Below are positions 8,075 to 17,244 of a stretch of DNA of 64,000 nucleotides, piece by piece. Position numbers and translations under genes: made by a program. Where the stretch lies: assembly GCF_014873145.1 (NCBI RefSeq), contig NZ_JADBEK010000001.1:8122001-8186000 (forward strand), in the 5' to 3' direction. Each line of letters begins with the position of its first letter. Within the stretch, counting starts at the first letter, position 1. The notes under the pieces were generated by a model. That model saw only the letters and a program-made list of their open reading frames with translations, was not told the DNA's origin and did not search any database. The stretch comes from Nonomuraea angiospora (GTDB lineage: Bacteria; Actinomycetota; Actinomycetes; Streptosporangiales; Streptosporangiaceae).

Positions 8075-8602
8075 ATGAGACCAGAGCCGGGGCAGGTGCT
8101 CCACTTCTCCGAGGACCCGACGATCGAGCGGTTCGTCCCGCACGTGGCGCCGACGTCGAGCTTGAAAGAGTCGTACGTGTGGGCCGTCGATCACGACCGC
8201 TGCCCCGACTACTGGTTCCCGCGCGCCTGCCCGCGGGCCATGGCCTGGGTCGGGCCGCGCACCACCAAGGAGGACACGGCCCGGATCGTCGGCGCGGGGT
8301 GTGGCCAGCGGGTCCACGCCATCGAGTACGGCTGGCTCCAGGCGATCAGAGAGGTCCGGCTGTACGCCTACCGGCTGCCCGCGGACGGCTTCGCGCCCAT
8401 CGGCGACCCGCCGTCCGCCGTGGTGTCCACGGTCGCCGTGATCCCGCTCGGCCCGCCGGAACGCGTGGGCGACCTGTTCGAGCTGCACGAGGAGGCGGGG
8501 ATCCAGCTCAGGGTGCTGCCCAGCCTGTGGCCGTTCTGGGACGAGGTGATCGCCAGCACGCTGGAGTTCAGCGGGATCAGGCTGCGCAACGCCCGTCGAT
8601 GA
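8075..8602 (+). CDS. DUF6886-type protein
   Basis: A 175-residue protein starting MRPEPGQVLHFSEDPTIERF, with conserved blocks such as H-V-A-P-T-S, W-A-V-D and F-P-R-A-C-P-R-A-M-A-W. These match my recollection of a small actinobacterial and Bacillus family of unknown function (DUF6886). No known catalytic motif, signal peptide or membrane segment is seen. Its 3' end overlaps the convergent ketopantoate-reductase-like gene by 26 bases. Confidence 0.65.
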   Translation: MRPEPGQVLHFSEDPTIERFVPHVAPTSSLKESYVWAVDHDRCPDYWFPRACPRAMAWVGPRTTKEDTARIVGAGCGQRVHAIEYGWLQAIREVRLYAYRLPADGFAPIGDPPSAVVSTVAVIPLGPPERVGDLFELHEEAGIQLRVLPSLWPFWDEVIASTLEFSGIRLRNARR

Positions 8603-9539
8603 GGGCCTGCAAAGTCTCCAGCGGCATCGAGCCGGGCGGCCGCTTCTCCTGCGCGAACGTGTTGGCCTCGCGCCGCAGCACCTCGTTGACCGGGGTGGGC
8701 ACGCCGTGCAGGCGGCCGAGCAGCACGATCTCGCCGTTGAGGTAGTCGGCCTCGATGGAGCCGCTGCCCCTGGCCAGGCTCTGCCACGACGACCCGCCGC
8801 CGCGGACGATGCCCTCGATGTGCCGGACGTCCACCTGGTTGCCGCGCAGGCTCGCCTCTTCCTCCGGCGTGGAGTACGTGATCCCGGCCCGGTCGAGCAG
8901 CGCCCTGGCCTCGGCCCTGGCCGCCTCGACCACCTTCTCCCTGCCGGGAGCGTGGCCCACGAGCGCCTCCACGGCGTTGCCCAGGTTGCTGAGCAGCTTG
9001 CCGTGCTTCCAGCGCATGACGTCGGTCTGGGTCAGGCCCACCAGGCCGTGCTTGCCGAGGTCGCCGGCGATCCGCTCGGCGAGGTCGTCCACACCCTGGG
9101 GATAACGTCCGACGTGGAGCAGGCCCGAGTACGGGTGACCGTACGCGGCGACGACGCCGGGCTCCAGATGCTGGGCCGGCAGCCACACGCAGATGCCGTA
9201 AACGCGGTCGAACCGCCGCAGGACCATGCGCTCGTTGGCGACGCCGTTCTGGGCGCAGGCCACGGGAAGGTCGGAGGGCCAGCCGGCCAGCGCGGAGACG
9301 GTGTCCTGGGACTTGGTGGCCAGGATCAGCACGTCGTCCTCACGCGCGGGGACGGGGCCGTCGGCGGCGGGGATATCGAGGGTCTCGGTGGATTCGGGGG
9401 TGATCAGGCGCAGGCCGTCACGCTTGAGTGCCTCGTAGTGGGCGCCTCTCGCGACGAGGAGAACGTCGTGCCCGCCTTGGTGGAGGCGGGCACCGATGGT
9501 TCCGCCGACTGCTCCGGCCCCGATCACTATGTAGCGCAT
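8577..9539 (-). CDS. Ketopantoate reductase family protein (ApbA/PanE-like)
   Basis: A 320-residue NADPH-dependent reductase. The dinucleotide fold is clear at the N-terminus: IGAGAVGGTIGARL at about 5-18. The substrate-side lysine region D-V-M-R-W-K-H-G-K-L-L-S-N-L is near 188-201, matching the catalytic Lys and the N of the family. The C-terminal helical domain ends N-G-E-I-V-L-L-G-R-L-H-G-V-P-T-P. The family reduces 2-dehydropantoate in CoA synthesis or related keto acids. No other pantothenate gene is nearby, so the true substrate is open. The gene is followed (12-base gap) by a glycosyltransferase further upstream on the same strand. Confidence 0.8.
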   Translation of the reverse strand: MRYIVIGAGAVGGTIGARLHQGGHDVLLVARGAHYEALKRDGLRLITPESTETLDIPAADGPVPAREDDVLILATKSQDTVSALAGWPSDLPVACAQNGVANERMVLRRFDRVYGICVWLPAQHLEPGVVAAYGHPYSGLLHVGRYPQGVDDLAERIAGDLGKHGLVGLTQTDVMRWKHGKLLSNLGNAVEALVGHAPGREKVVEAARAEARALLDRAGITYSTPEEEASLRGNQVDVRHIEGIVRGGGSSWQSLARGSGSIEADYLNGEIVLLGRLHGVPTPVNEVLRREANTFAQEKRPPGSMPLETLQALIDGRCAA

Positions 9540-9551
9540 TGTCCAAGGATG

Positions 9552-10286
9552 TCACTTTGCGAGGGCGACCTGGGTCTGCGCCGGCACGCCTGCTCCCCGC
9601 GTACGCTCCCGCATGATCGTCTTGAGCACGCGCCAGCCGTCGCGCACCGCGTTGAGGTTGCTCACGCCGTGGATGCGGGAGCGCTCGTGGCTGGGGACCT
9701 CGTGGATGATGAGGCCGGCCTGGGCGGCGCGGACGTTCATCAGGGTCTCGATCTCGAAGCCGTCGCAGTCGAGCTCGAGGGAGTCGAGGTGACGGGCCCA
9801 GAAGGCGTTGTAGCCGTAGCAGAGGTCCGTGTAGCGGGTGCCGTAGAGCAGGTTGGTCATCCCGGTGAGGACCTTGTTGCCGAGCGAGCGGATCGGACTG
9901 AGGTCGTCCGAGCCGCCACCAGGGGCGTACCTGGAGCCCTTGGCGAAGTCGGCGCCGTTGAGGAGGGTGGAGACGAAGGAGTGGATCTCCCGGCCGTCGG
10001 TCGAGCCGTCGGCGTCGATCATGACGATGATGTCGCCGCGGGCGGCCTGGAAGCCCTCGATGAGGGCGTTGCCCTTGCCGCGCCGGCTCTGCACGACGAC
10101 CCGGAGGTCGGGGCGCAGCCTGCGCGCGACGGCGACGGTGTCGTCGGTCGAGTTGCCGTCGACCAGGATCACCTCGTCGATCCAGTCGGGCAGCGTCGCG
10201 AAGACGTGGGGAAGGTTCTCGGCCTCGTTCATCGCGGGGACGATGACGCTGACACTGACGCCGGCGGCGAAAGGCTGCTTGTTCAT
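9552..10286 (-). CDS. Family 2 glycosyltransferase (dolichol-phosphate-mannose-synthase-like)
   Basis: A 244-residue GT-A fold enzyme. Near the N-terminus is S-V-I-V-P-A-M-N-E-A-E-N-L (about 12-24), then V-D-G-N-S-T-D-D-T and the metal/nucleotide-binding D-A-D-G-S near 91-95. The later Y-G-Y-N-A-F-W-A and S-H-E-R-S-R-I-H-G-V-S-N-L blocks fit polyprenyl-phosphate sugar transferases. It lacks the C-terminal membrane helices that some relatives carry, so it probably acts at the inner face of the membrane as a peripheral protein. Sugar and acceptor are unknown. It precedes the ketopantoate-reductase-like gene on the same strand. Confidence 0.82.
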   Translation of the reverse strand: MNKQPFAAGVSVSVIVPAMNEAENLPHVFATLPDWIDEVILVDGNSTDDTVAVARRLRPDLRVVVQSRRGKGNALIEGFQAARGDIIVMIDADGSTDGREIHSFVSTLLNGADFAKGSRYAPGGGSDDLSPIRSLGNKVLTGMTNLLYGTRYTDLCYGYNAFWARHLDSLELDCDGFEIETLMNVRAAQAGLIIHEVPSHERSRIHGVSNLNAVRDGWRVLKTIMRERTRGAGVPAQTQVALAK

Positions 10287-10348
10287 GGAATCAAGATGAC
10301 TCCCCGCACATGCAAGTCACTTGACGCTGCCTTGCATTGGTCCGTCAT

Positions 10349-10879
10349 TTATCGGACCAGTGCCTCCGCGGCCCTCTCGATGATCTCGTCGACGGTCTCT
10401 TCGGGGGTCTGGCGCGTGGTGTCCAGCCACAGGCCGATGCGTGGCGTCTCGGTGCGCAATGACCCGTCCAGCTGGGCAATCGTCCAGTCGGAGCCGTAGC
10501 CGACCTTGGGGCGGGCGCGTTCGCGGCGCTCCACTTCATCCGGATCTGGCGCCAGGACGATTACATGAAGGGGACGAGTATGAATCAATTTCGTAAACCG
10601 TTCCAAGTCCGGGCCAAGAATAACGTCCTGGACTATTGGTGTGAATCCGGCCTCGAAATAGAGATCCGCGGTGTTCGCCGCTATCCGGTGACGCAGGTGC
10701 AGCTGGCGGACCGCCTCGCCGCCGAGGCCGGGGGTCATCTCGGCGCGGCCGCCCACGACCATGCGCCGGAACGTGTCGCCGCGCACGTGGGCGGAGCGCG
10801 GCAGCCGCTCGGCCAGCGCCTGCGCCACGGTGGACTTGCCGGCCGCCGAGACGCCGGTGATCAGGACGGCGCCGTTCAC
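10349..10879 (-). CDS. P-loop kinase (chloramphenicol-phosphotransferase/shikimate-kinase-like)
   Basis: A 176-residue small-molecule kinase. The P-loop GVSAAGKST is at about residues 8-16; a later R-G-D-T-F-R-R (about 33-39) resembles the acidic substrate-side motif of zeta-toxin and chloramphenicol-phosphotransferase-like kinases. The GTG start overlaps the stop of lysS (sequence GTGA, bases 10876-10879), so translation is likely coupled to lysyl-tRNA synthetase. The overlap is the reason for choosing this start. Substrate unknown. The link with LysRS could be simple operon placement. Confidence 0.72.
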   Translation of the reverse strand: MNGAVLITGVSAAGKSTVAQALAERLPRSAHVRGDTFRRMVVGGRAEMTPGLGGEAVRQLHLRHRIAANTADLYFEAGFTPIVQDVILGPDLERFTKLIHTRPLHVIVLAPDPDEVERRERARPKVGYGSDWTIAQLDGSLRTETPRIGLWLDTTRQTPEETVDEIIERAAEALVR

Positions 10880-12477
10880 GTGCCGACCAGCTTGCGCACC
10901 CGGTCGGCGCCTATGGACAGCAGCAGCGTGGGCAGCCTGGGGCCGGTGTCGCGGCCGACCAGCAGCCGGTAGAGCAGGGCGAAGAAGGCCCGCTGCGCCA
11001 CCTTCAGCTCGGGCGTCGCCTTGGCGTCGGCCGGCAGGCCCGCCTGGAGCTTCGGCACGCCGTAGACGAGCGTGGTGAGGCTGTCCAGCGACCAGTCGTC
11101 CAGGCCGTCGGACAGCAGCCGCAGCGACTCGCGCTCGTCCTGGCCGAGCGAGTCGAGCAGCTCCTCGTCCGGCTCCTCGCGCACGCGCGTGCGCTCGTCG
11201 GCGGGCACGTGGGCGTCGACCCAGCGCTGCGCCCGGTCCAGGCGGGGGCGGGCCTCGTCGAGCGTCCCGATCGCGTCGAGGTCGCGCAGGATCCGCAGGG
11301 TCTGCTCGGCGTCGCCGGTCGTGACGTCCACGATGGAGGCCAGCGTCCGGTAGGGGACCGGGTGCGGGGTGGCGGGCAGCGGGCCCGTGGCCGTGCCCAC
11401 CGCCCTCCTGTACGCGGCCAGCTCGGCGGGCTGGCCCTGGCCCTCCGCGATCTTGCGGCTCAGGGCGTCCCACTCGTCGTAGAGCCGCTGGATCTCCTGG
11501 TCGAAGGCGATCTTGAAGGACTGGGCGGGCTTGCGGCGGGCGTACAACCAGCGCAGCACCGGCGCCTCCATGATCTCCAGCGCGTCGGCCGGAGTCGGCA
11601 CGTCGCCCTTGGAGCTGCTCATCTTGGCCATGCCGGTGATGCCGACGAACGCGTACATGGGGCCGATCGGCTGCCGGCCGCCGAACACCTCGCCCACGAT
11701 CTGGCCGCCGACGATCCACGCCGAGCCGGGAGAGTGGTGATCGACCCCCGACGGCTCGAAGACCACGCCCTCGTAGGCCCAGCGCATCGGCCAGTCGACC
11801 TTCCAGACGAGCTTGCCGCGGTCGTGCTCGGCCAGGCGCACGGTCTCGCCGAAGCCGCACTCGCAGGTGTAGGCCAGCTCGGTGGTCGCGTCGTCGTACG
11901 CGGTGACCGTCGTCAGGTCACGCTCGCACAGGTCGCAGTACGGCTTGTACGGAAAGTACTCCTCCACCTGCTTCGACCGGTAGCGGGAGAGCACGGCGTC
12001 GATCTTCGCGCGCTCGCGCACGGCGAGCAGGATCTGCTCGCGGTAGGCGCCGCGCGTGTACTGCTCGGTCTGGCTGATGCCGCGGTATTCGACGCCCAGC
12101 TCCTCCAGAGCCTGGATCATGGGCGCCTTGAAGTGCTCGGCCCAGTTGGCATGCGAGCTCCCGGGAGGGGCGGGCACCGAGGTCAGCGGCTTGCCGATGT
12201 GCTCGGCCCACGACGGGTCGACGCCCGCGGGCACCCTGCGGAAGCGGTCGTAGTCGTCCCAGGACAGCAGGTGCACGCACTCGACGCCGCGCCGCCGGAT
12301 CTCGTCGGCGACCAGGTGGGGGGTCATGACCTCGCGCAGGTTGCCCAGGTGGATCGGGCCCGACGGGCTCAGGCCCGAGGCGCAGACGATCGGTTTGCCG
12401 GGCGCGCGCCGCTCGGCCTCGGTGATGACCTCGTCCGCGAACCTGGAGACCCAGTCGGTCTCGGCACTTTCCGCCAT
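10876..12477 (-). CDS. lysS: Class I lysyl-tRNA synthetase
   Basis: A 533-residue class I enzyme that charges tRNA-Lys, common in archaea and some actinobacteria and unrelated to the class II LysRS of most bacteria. The HIGH-type motif is GPIHLGN at about 40-46 and the KMSKS motif is KMSSSKGD near 285. Between them is a four-cysteine zinc element (C-D-L-C ... C-E-C). The C-terminal anticodon-binding helical part is complete. ATG 12477 is preferred over an in-frame ATG at 12528 because the extra residues look non-conserved. The stop overlaps the start of the small kinase gene. Confidence 0.92.
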   Translation of the reverse strand: MAESAETDWVSRFADEVITEAERRAPGKPIVCASGLSPSGPIHLGNLREVMTPHLVADEIRRRGVECVHLLSWDDYDRFRRVPAGVDPSWAEHIGKPLTSVPAPPGSSHANWAEHFKAPMIQALEELGVEYRGISQTEQYTRGAYREQILLAVRERAKIDAVLSRYRSKQVEEYFPYKPYCDLCERDLTTVTAYDDATTELAYTCECGFGETVRLAEHDRGKLVWKVDWPMRWAYEGVVFEPSGVDHHSPGSAWIVGGQIVGEVFGGRQPIGPMYAFVGITGMAKMSSSKGDVPTPADALEIMEAPVLRWLYARRKPAQSFKIAFDQEIQRLYDEWDALSRKIAEGQGQPAELAAYRRAVGTATGPLPATPHPVPYRTLASIVDVTTGDAEQTLRILRDLDAIGTLDEARPRLDRAQRWVDAHVPADERTRVREEPDEELLDSLGQDERESLRLLSDGLDDWSLDSLTTLVYGVPKLQAGLPADAKATPELKVAQRAFFALLYRLLVGRDTGPRLPTLLLSIGADRVRKLVGT

Positions 12478-12546
12478 CGCGCCATTCTTGCGGCTCCGCG
12501 CCGCCCAAGCCAACGCGTTACCAACCAAACCCGCCGTGTCGCAGCT

Positions 12547-12580
12547 CCGCCCACCCGGCGCCGGGGCGGCGGGTGGGCGG
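12547..12580 (-). terminator. Strong hairpin after the xylA operon
   Basis: CCGCCCACCCG and CGGGTGGGCGG form a perfect 11-bp inverted repeat around a 12-base GC-rich loop, 13 bases past the stop of the oxidoreductase gene. There is no U tract, as is usual in actinobacteria. The core of the stem recurs at 17805-17832. Confidence 0.7.
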
Positions 12581-12592
12581 ACGGCGGGGTCG

Positions 12593-13693
12593 CTAGAGGG
12601 TCGCCGCGTGCGGGTCCCAGTCGGCGGGCAGCGGGTCCGGAGCGGTCGTGGTGGAGGTGATGGGCAGGAATTCCCCGCGCTCGCCGGACTCCGAGATGAC
12701 GCACATGAGCTCGAGCACGTGGTACGCCAGCTCCCCGGACGCCCGGTGCCCCGTGCCCGCCCGGAGCGACCTGGCCAGGTCGAGCACGCCGATGCCGCGC
12801 CCGGCCGTGGTGCCCGACACCGGCAGCTCGCGCCAGTCCGCGTCGCGCGGTCCCCGGGCCAGCAGCGGGCCCTCGAAGGTGTTCGGGTCGGGGAGGGACA
12901 GCGCGCCCTCGGTGCCGATGATCTCGATCATCCGGCGGGGGACGGGCGAGTCGAAGCTGAACGTGGCCGTCGCCGTCGCCGTCCCCGGGAAGTCCAGCAG
13001 CGCGTTGACGTGCGTCGGGACGTCCACGGGGAAGACCAGGCCCTCCTTGGGCCCCGAGCCGACGACGCGGTGCGGCCGCGCCTTGCGGGTGTCGGCCGCG
13101 ACCCGGGTGACGGGCCCGAGCAGCGAGACCAGGGCGGTCAGGTAGTAGGGGCCGAGGTCGAAGAGCGGGCCGCCGCCCGGCTGGTAGAAGAACTCGGGGT
13201 TGGGGTGCCAGGACTCCGGCCCCAGGTTCTGGATGGCGGACGTGACGGCGACCGGCTCCCCGATGAGCCCGGAGCGCAGGGCGTGCAGAGCCGACTGGAG
13301 CCCGGCGCCCAGGAACGTGTCGGGGGCGCCGCCGACCCGCAGGCCCAGGTTGGCGGCCTCGGCCACGACCTTGGCGGCCTCGTCCACGTTCATGGCCAGC
13401 GGCTTCTCGCCGTACACGTGCTTGCCGGCGCGCAGCGACTCCAGCGCGACTGCCGCGTGCGCGGACGGGACGGTGAGGTTGACGACGATCTCGACCTCGG
13501 GCACCGCCAGGACGGTGGCGAGGGTGCCCGACACGGGGACGCCGTGCTCGGCCGCGACCGCGGCGGCCCGCTCGGTGTCGATGTCCGCGAGGCCCAGCAC
13601 GCGGACGTCGGGGAAGGAGGTGAGGTTGCGGAGGTATTGGCCACTGATGTTCCCGGCGCCGACGAGGGCGACGCCGATGGGGCCGTTGCTCAA
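12593..13693 (-). CDS. Gfo/Idh/MocA family oxidoreductase
   Basis: A 366-residue NAD(P)-dependent sugar or inositol-type dehydrogenase. The Rossmann motif V-A-L-V-G-A-G-N-I-S-G is at about 8-18 and the family signature E-K-P-L-A (after H-V-Y-G) is near 96-100. The start is TTG at 13693 and overlaps the stop of the preceding TIM-barrel gene (TTGA), with GGAGGG just upstream. It is the last gene of the xylA-epimerase-oxidoreductase operon, which suggests a pentose or polyol pathway. Exact substrate unknown. Confidence 0.85.
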   Translation of the reverse strand: MSNGPIGVALVGAGNISGQYLRNLTSFPDVRVLGLADIDTERAAAVAAEHGVPVSGTLATVLAVPEVEIVVNLTVPSAHAAVALESLRAGKHVYGEKPLAMNVDEAAKVVAEAANLGLRVGGAPDTFLGAGLQSALHALRSGLIGEPVAVTSAIQNLGPESWHPNPEFFYQPGGGPLFDLGPYYLTALVSLLGPVTRVAADTRKARPHRVVGSGPKEGLVFPVDVPTHVNALLDFPGTATATATFSFDSPVPRRMIEIIGTEGALSLPDPNTFEGPLLARGPRDADWRELPVSGTTAGRGIGVLDLARSLRAGTGHRASGELAYHVLELMCVISESGERGEFLPITSTTTAPDPLPADWDPHAATL

Positions 13694-14433
13694 GAGCCCT
13701 CCAGGGAGGTGAGGTAGGCGTGGCTGTCCGCGAGAGCGGCGAAGATGTCGGTCGCGCACTCGTCGAGCTCGACGATGCGCCAGGCGTCGGGCGCGGCGTC
13801 GAGGATCTCGGGCACCGGCATGACCCCGCGGCCCACCGCGGTGTGCGGCTCGCCCTTGACCACCGGGCCGTCCTTGACGTGCAGCGCCAGGACGCGCTCG
13901 GAGAGGCGGCCGAGCAGGGCGGGAACGTCCGCGCCGCCCACCGCCGCCCAGTAGGTGTCGATCTCCAGGAACACCTCGGGAGCGAGCAGGTCGGCCAGCA
14001 CCTCGATGGCGTGCCGGCCGTCGATCTCGGGCTCGATCTCCCACCAGTGGTTGTGGTAGCCGATCCGCATCCCGTACCGGGCGGCCTGCTCGGCGAAGCC
14101 GTTCAGCAGATCGGCCGTGCGCGACAGGCCGTCGCGCGTGGTGAACTCCTCGTGCTCGATGCCGCCGGGGATGATCACCAGGTCGGTGCCGACCGTGGCG
14201 ATGGCGTCGAAGACCTCCGCCGGCTCCTTGCTGAGCAGCGCGTACGCGTGCGTGCTCGACACCGTCAGCCCCAGGTCGTCCACGACCTCGCGGAAGCCCT
14301 TGGGGTCGGTCGTGGGGTCGTAGGGCTCGACGGACCGGTAACCGATCTCCGCGATCCGGCTCAGCACCGTGTCGCGGTCGGCCGCCAGCGCGTCCCTGAC
14401 GGTGTAGAGCTGGACACTGATGGGTTTCGTCAT
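13690..14433 (-). CDS. Sugar phosphate isomerase/epimerase (TIM barrel)
   Basis: A 247-residue AP-endonuclease-2-like TIM barrel (IolE/hydroxypyruvate-isomerase-type). Visible features are an N-terminal S-V-Q-L-Y-T-V-R-D strand, G-Y-H-N-H-W-W-E near 129-136 and L-E-I-D-T-Y-W near 161-167, which supply metal ligands, and H-V-K-D-G further on. The ATG overlaps the xylA stop (ATGA), so the two are coupled. It likely epimerises or isomerises a keto-sugar in the same pathway as XylA; specificity cannot be read from the sequence. Confidence 0.82.
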   Translation of the reverse strand: MTKPISVQLYTVRDALAADRDTVLSRIAEIGYRSVEPYDPTTDPKGFREVVDDLGLTVSSTHAYALLSKEPAEVFDAIATVGTDLVIIPGGIEHEEFTTRDGLSRTADLLNGFAEQAARYGMRIGYHNHWWEIEPEIDGRHAIEVLADLLAPEVFLEIDTYWAAVGGADVPALLGRLSERVLALHVKDGPVVKGEPHTAVGRGVMPVPEILDAAPDAWRIVELDECATDIFAALADSHAYLTSLEGS

Positions 14434-15581
14434 CCGCGTACCCCCAGGAGGTGCTCGAGCGCGAGCTGGTTGAGCCGGGTGAAGTGGAAGCCGCGGGCGG
14501 CGGCCACCTCGGGGTCGAAGTCGTCCTTGGCCAGGTCTGCCCAGGTCTCGCCCGGCGCAAGCGTAGGCTGGGCGAGCTCGTCCACGCGGGAGGCGCGCAG
14601 GGCCTCCTGCACCTCGGGGTCGGCGCGGAAGGCCCGCGACTTCTCCTTGAGGATCAGGTAGGTGCGCATGTTCGCCGCCGCCGAGTCCCACACGTCCTGG
14701 GCGTCCTCGGTGCGCAGCGGCTTGTAGTCGAAGTGGCGGGGGCCGTCGTAGCCGCCGTTCTCCAGCAGGTCGACCAGGAAGAAGGCGCTCTTGAGGTCGC
14801 CGTGGCCGAAGATCAGGTCCTGGTCGTACTTGGGGCCGTGCTGGCCGTTGAGGTCGATGTGGAAGAGCTTGCCGTGCCACAGCGCCTGGGCGATGCCGTG
14901 CACGAAGTTGAGCCCGGCCATCTGCTCGTGGCCGACCTCGGGGTTGAGGCCCACCATCTCAGGGTGCTCCAGCTCGTTGATCAGCGCCAGGGCGTGGCCG
15001 ATCGTGGGCAGGAGGATGTCGCCGCGGGGCTCGTTCGGCTTGGGCTCGAGGGCGAAGCGGAGGTCGTAGCCGCGCTCGCGGACGTACGAGCAGAGCGTGT
15101 CCAGGCCCTCCTTGTAGCGGTCGAGCGCGGCCTTGACGTCCTTGGCCGAGTCCGACTCGGAGCCCTCGCGGCCGCCCCAGCACACGTACGTCTTGGCGCC
15201 GAGCGAGGCGGCCAGGTCGATGTTCCTGATCACCTTGCGCAGCGCGTACCGGCGGACGTCGCGGTCGTTGCTGGTGAACGCGCCGTCCTTGAAGACCGGG
15301 TGGGTGAACAGGTTCGTGGTGGCCATCGGGACCTTCATGCCGGTCTCGTCCAGGGCCTTCCTGAACGCGGCGATGGCCTTGTCCCGGTCGGGCTCGACGG
15401 CGAGCAGGTCGTCGTCGTGGAACGTGACGCCGTACGCTCCCAGCTCCGAGAGCCTGTGGACGCTCTCCACCGGGTCGAGCGGCGCCCGCGAGGCGTCGCC
15501 GAAGGGGTCGCGCGCCTGCCAGCCGACCGTCCAGAGGCCGAAGGTGAACTTGTCGGTCGGGGTCGGGATGAAATCTGTCAT
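14430..15581 (-). CDS. xylA: Xylose isomerase
   Basis: A 383-residue enzyme converting D-xylose to D-xylulose, also able to act on glucose. Family blocks are complete: F-G-L-W-T-V-G-W-Q near the N-terminus, V-T-F-H-D-D-D-L with the catalytic His at about residue 54, [20 protein letters not shown] and [11 protein letters not shown]. No xylulokinase gene follows; instead come a TIM-barrel enzyme and an oxidoreductase. It is divergent from a ROK regulator, whose repeats lie between the two starts. Confidence 0.93.
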   Translation of the reverse strand: MTDFIPTPTDKFTFGLWTVGWQARDPFGDASRAPLDPVESVHRLSELGAYGVTFHDDDLLAVEPDRDKAIAAFRKALDETGMKVPMATTNLFTHPVFKDGAFTSNDRDVRRYALRKVIRNIDLAASLGAKTYVCWGGREGSESDSAKDVKAALDRYKEGLDTLCSYVRERGYDLRFALEPKPNEPRGDILLPTIGHALALINELEHPEMVGLNPEVGHEQMAGLNFVHGIAQALWHGKLFHIDLNGQHGPKYDQDLIFGHGDLKSAFFLVDLLENGGYDGPRHFDYKPLRTEDAQDVWDSAAANMRTYLILKEKSRAFRADPEVQEALRASRVDELAQPTLAPGETWADLAKDDFDPEVAAARGFHFTRLNQLALEHLLGVRG

Positions 15582-15600
15582 TTGGGGCTGCTCCTCGGTT

Positions 15601-15624
15601 TAGTCCATAATCTGTACATAATCC
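15601..15624. promoter_or_regulatory. Candidate operator/promoter between xylA and the ROK regulator
   Basis: This AT-rich patch inside the 56-base divergent spacer holds a direct repeat, CATAATC-TGTA-CATAATC, preceded by TTTAGTCC. The second CATAAT could be a -10 box for the ROK gene (start about 18 bases downstream). It is the natural site for autoregulation and xylose control. Confidence 0.5.
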
Positions 15625-15637
15625 TGAGGAGGCAGGC

Positions 15638-16783
15638 ATGGCGGCGTCAAGAGGGGTCCGGCATGATTCCATGCGCGCCCGTAACCTGGCCGTAGTCCTG
15701 GGTGCCATCCACCGATCAGGACCTCACACCCGCGCCGCGCTCGCCGAGATGACGGGGCTCACCAAGACCACCGTGTCCAGCCTGGTCTCCGACCTGATCG
15801 AGGCGGGAGCGGTCGCCGAGGGCGGGGCCGTGCGGGGCGGCGAGCGGGGGCGGCCGGGCGTGGCGGTGAGCCTGAGCGGCGACCGGGTCGCCACGCTGGG
15901 GCTGGAGATCAACATCGACTACCTGGCCGCGTGCGTCGTCGATCTCACCCGCGCCGTGCGGCTGCGCCGTACCCGGCCTGCCGACAACCGCAACTCCGAC
16001 CCCGTGGACATCCTCGGGAGCCTGCGCGACCTGGTGAAGGAGACGACGGCCGAGGCCGAGCTGGCCGGGCTGCGGGTCATCGGCGCGGCCCTGGCCGTGC
16101 CCGGCACCGTCGAGGGCGAGGTGCTGCGTAACGCGCCGCACCTGGGCTGGCGGGACGTACGCGTGCCGGACCTCGTGGACCTGCCCTTCGCCATCGACAA
16201 CGAGGCGAACCTGGCGGCGCTCGGCGAGCTGTGGTTCGGCTCGCGGGAGACGGACTTCCTCTACGTGTCCGGTGAGATCGGCATCGGGGCCGGGCTCGTG
16301 GTGGGCGGCACCGTGTTCAGGGGCACGTTCGGGCTGGCGGGCGAGCTGGGCCACGTGGTCGTCGTGCCCGACGGGCCCGCGTGCAGGTGCGGCGGGCGGG
16401 GCTGCCTGGAGGTGTACGCCGGGCAGGACGCCCTGCTGGGGGCGCTGCCCTCGGTGTCCGAGCTGGTCACGCGGCTGGAGTCGGGGGAGCCCCGGGCGCT
16501 GGAGGCGTGCGGGCGGGCCGGGCACGCGCTCGGCGTGGCGCTCACCTCGGCCGTCCACCTGCTCGACCCGGGCCGGATCGTGCTCGGCGGGATCTACGCG
16601 CCGCTCTTCCCCTGGCTCGAAGGGCCGGTGGCGGAGGGGCTGGGCACCCGGCTGGGCCACATGCGAGGCACGCCGCCCGCCCTCGTGGTCTCGGGCATCG
16701 GCGCGGACGCCGCCGTGCTGGGCGCGGCGGGGCTGATCATCCAGCAGGTCATCGCCGAGCCCGCCCAGATGCTCGGCCTGTAA
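15638..16783 (+). CDS. ROK family transcriptional regulator (XylR-like)
   Basis: A 381-residue repressor with an N-terminal winged helix-turn-helix (about 20-75; T-R-A-A-L-A-E-M-T-G-L-T-K-T-T-V-S) and a C-terminal ROK sugar-kinase-like domain. The ROK zinc motif C-R-C-G-G-R-G-C-L-E is at about 248-257. Location divergent to xylA and the family's known role make it the likely xylose-responsive repressor of the xylA operon. GAGGAGG precedes the ATG. Confidence 0.87.
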   Translation: MAASRGVRHDSMRARNLAVVLGAIHRSGPHTRAALAEMTGLTKTTVSSLVSDLIEAGAVAEGGAVRGGERGRPGVAVSLSGDRVATLGLEINIDYLAACVVDLTRAVRLRRTRPADNRNSDPVDILGSLRDLVKETTAEAELAGLRVIGAALAVPGTVEGEVLRNAPHLGWRDVRVPDLVDLPFAIDNEANLAALGELWFGSRETDFLYVSGEIGIGAGLVVGGTVFRGTFGLAGELGHVVVVPDGPACRCGGRGCLEVYAGQDALLGALPSVSELVTRLESGEPRALEACGRAGHALGVALTSAVHLLDPGRIVLGGIYAPLFPWLEGPVAEGLGTRLGHMRGTPPALVVSGIGADAAVLGAAGLIIQQVIAEPAQMLGL

Positions 16784-16806
16784 GGGGCGATCCCTACCAT
16801 ATCCGC

Positions 16807-17244
16807 ATGCTGATCGAAGAGCGGGCCGCCGGGGACGGCGAGCTGGCCGAGCTGCTCGACGCGGCGTTCGCGGAGCTGGTGGCGCGTTACGGGCCCGAGG
16901 GGCGCTCGCAGGTCAAGGACGGCGCGAGGTTCCTCGTGGCGTCGGTGGACGGCCGGGCCGTCGGCTGCGGCGCCGTGCAGCCCGTGGACGACCTCACCGG
17001 GGAGCTCAAGCGGATGTTCGTGCTGCCCGAGTATCGCGGGCGCGGCATCGCCACGTCGATCCTGGGCGCGCTGGAGGGGCTGGCGTGGGATCTGGGCTAC
17101 CGGAGGCTGCGGCTGGCCACCGGGCTGCGGCAGCCCGAGGCCATCGCGCTGTACGAGCGGTGCGCGTACCGGCCGATCGAGCCGTACGGCAAGTACGTGG
17201 ACGCCCCGCTGACCCGCTGCTACGAGAAGCCGCTGGCTCAGTAG
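16807..17244 (+). CDS. GNAT family N-acetyltransferase
   Basis: A 145-residue acetyl-CoA-dependent transferase. The acetyl-CoA loop is visible as V-L-P-E-Y-R-G-R-G-I-A-T-S-I-L at about 73-87, followed by A-I-A-L-Y-E-R-C-A-Y. The start at 16807 follows the ROK stop by 23 bases, so it may be co-transcribed. Its 3' end overlaps the convergent DinB-like gene by 7 bases. Substrate unknown. Confidence 0.82.
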   Translation: MLIEERAAGDGELAELLDAAFAELVARYGPEGRSQVKDGARFLVASVDGRAVGCGAVQPVDDLTGELKRMFVLPEYRGRGIATSILGALEGLAWDLGYRRLRLATGLRQPEAIALYERCAYRPIEPYGKYVDAPLTRCYEKPLAQ

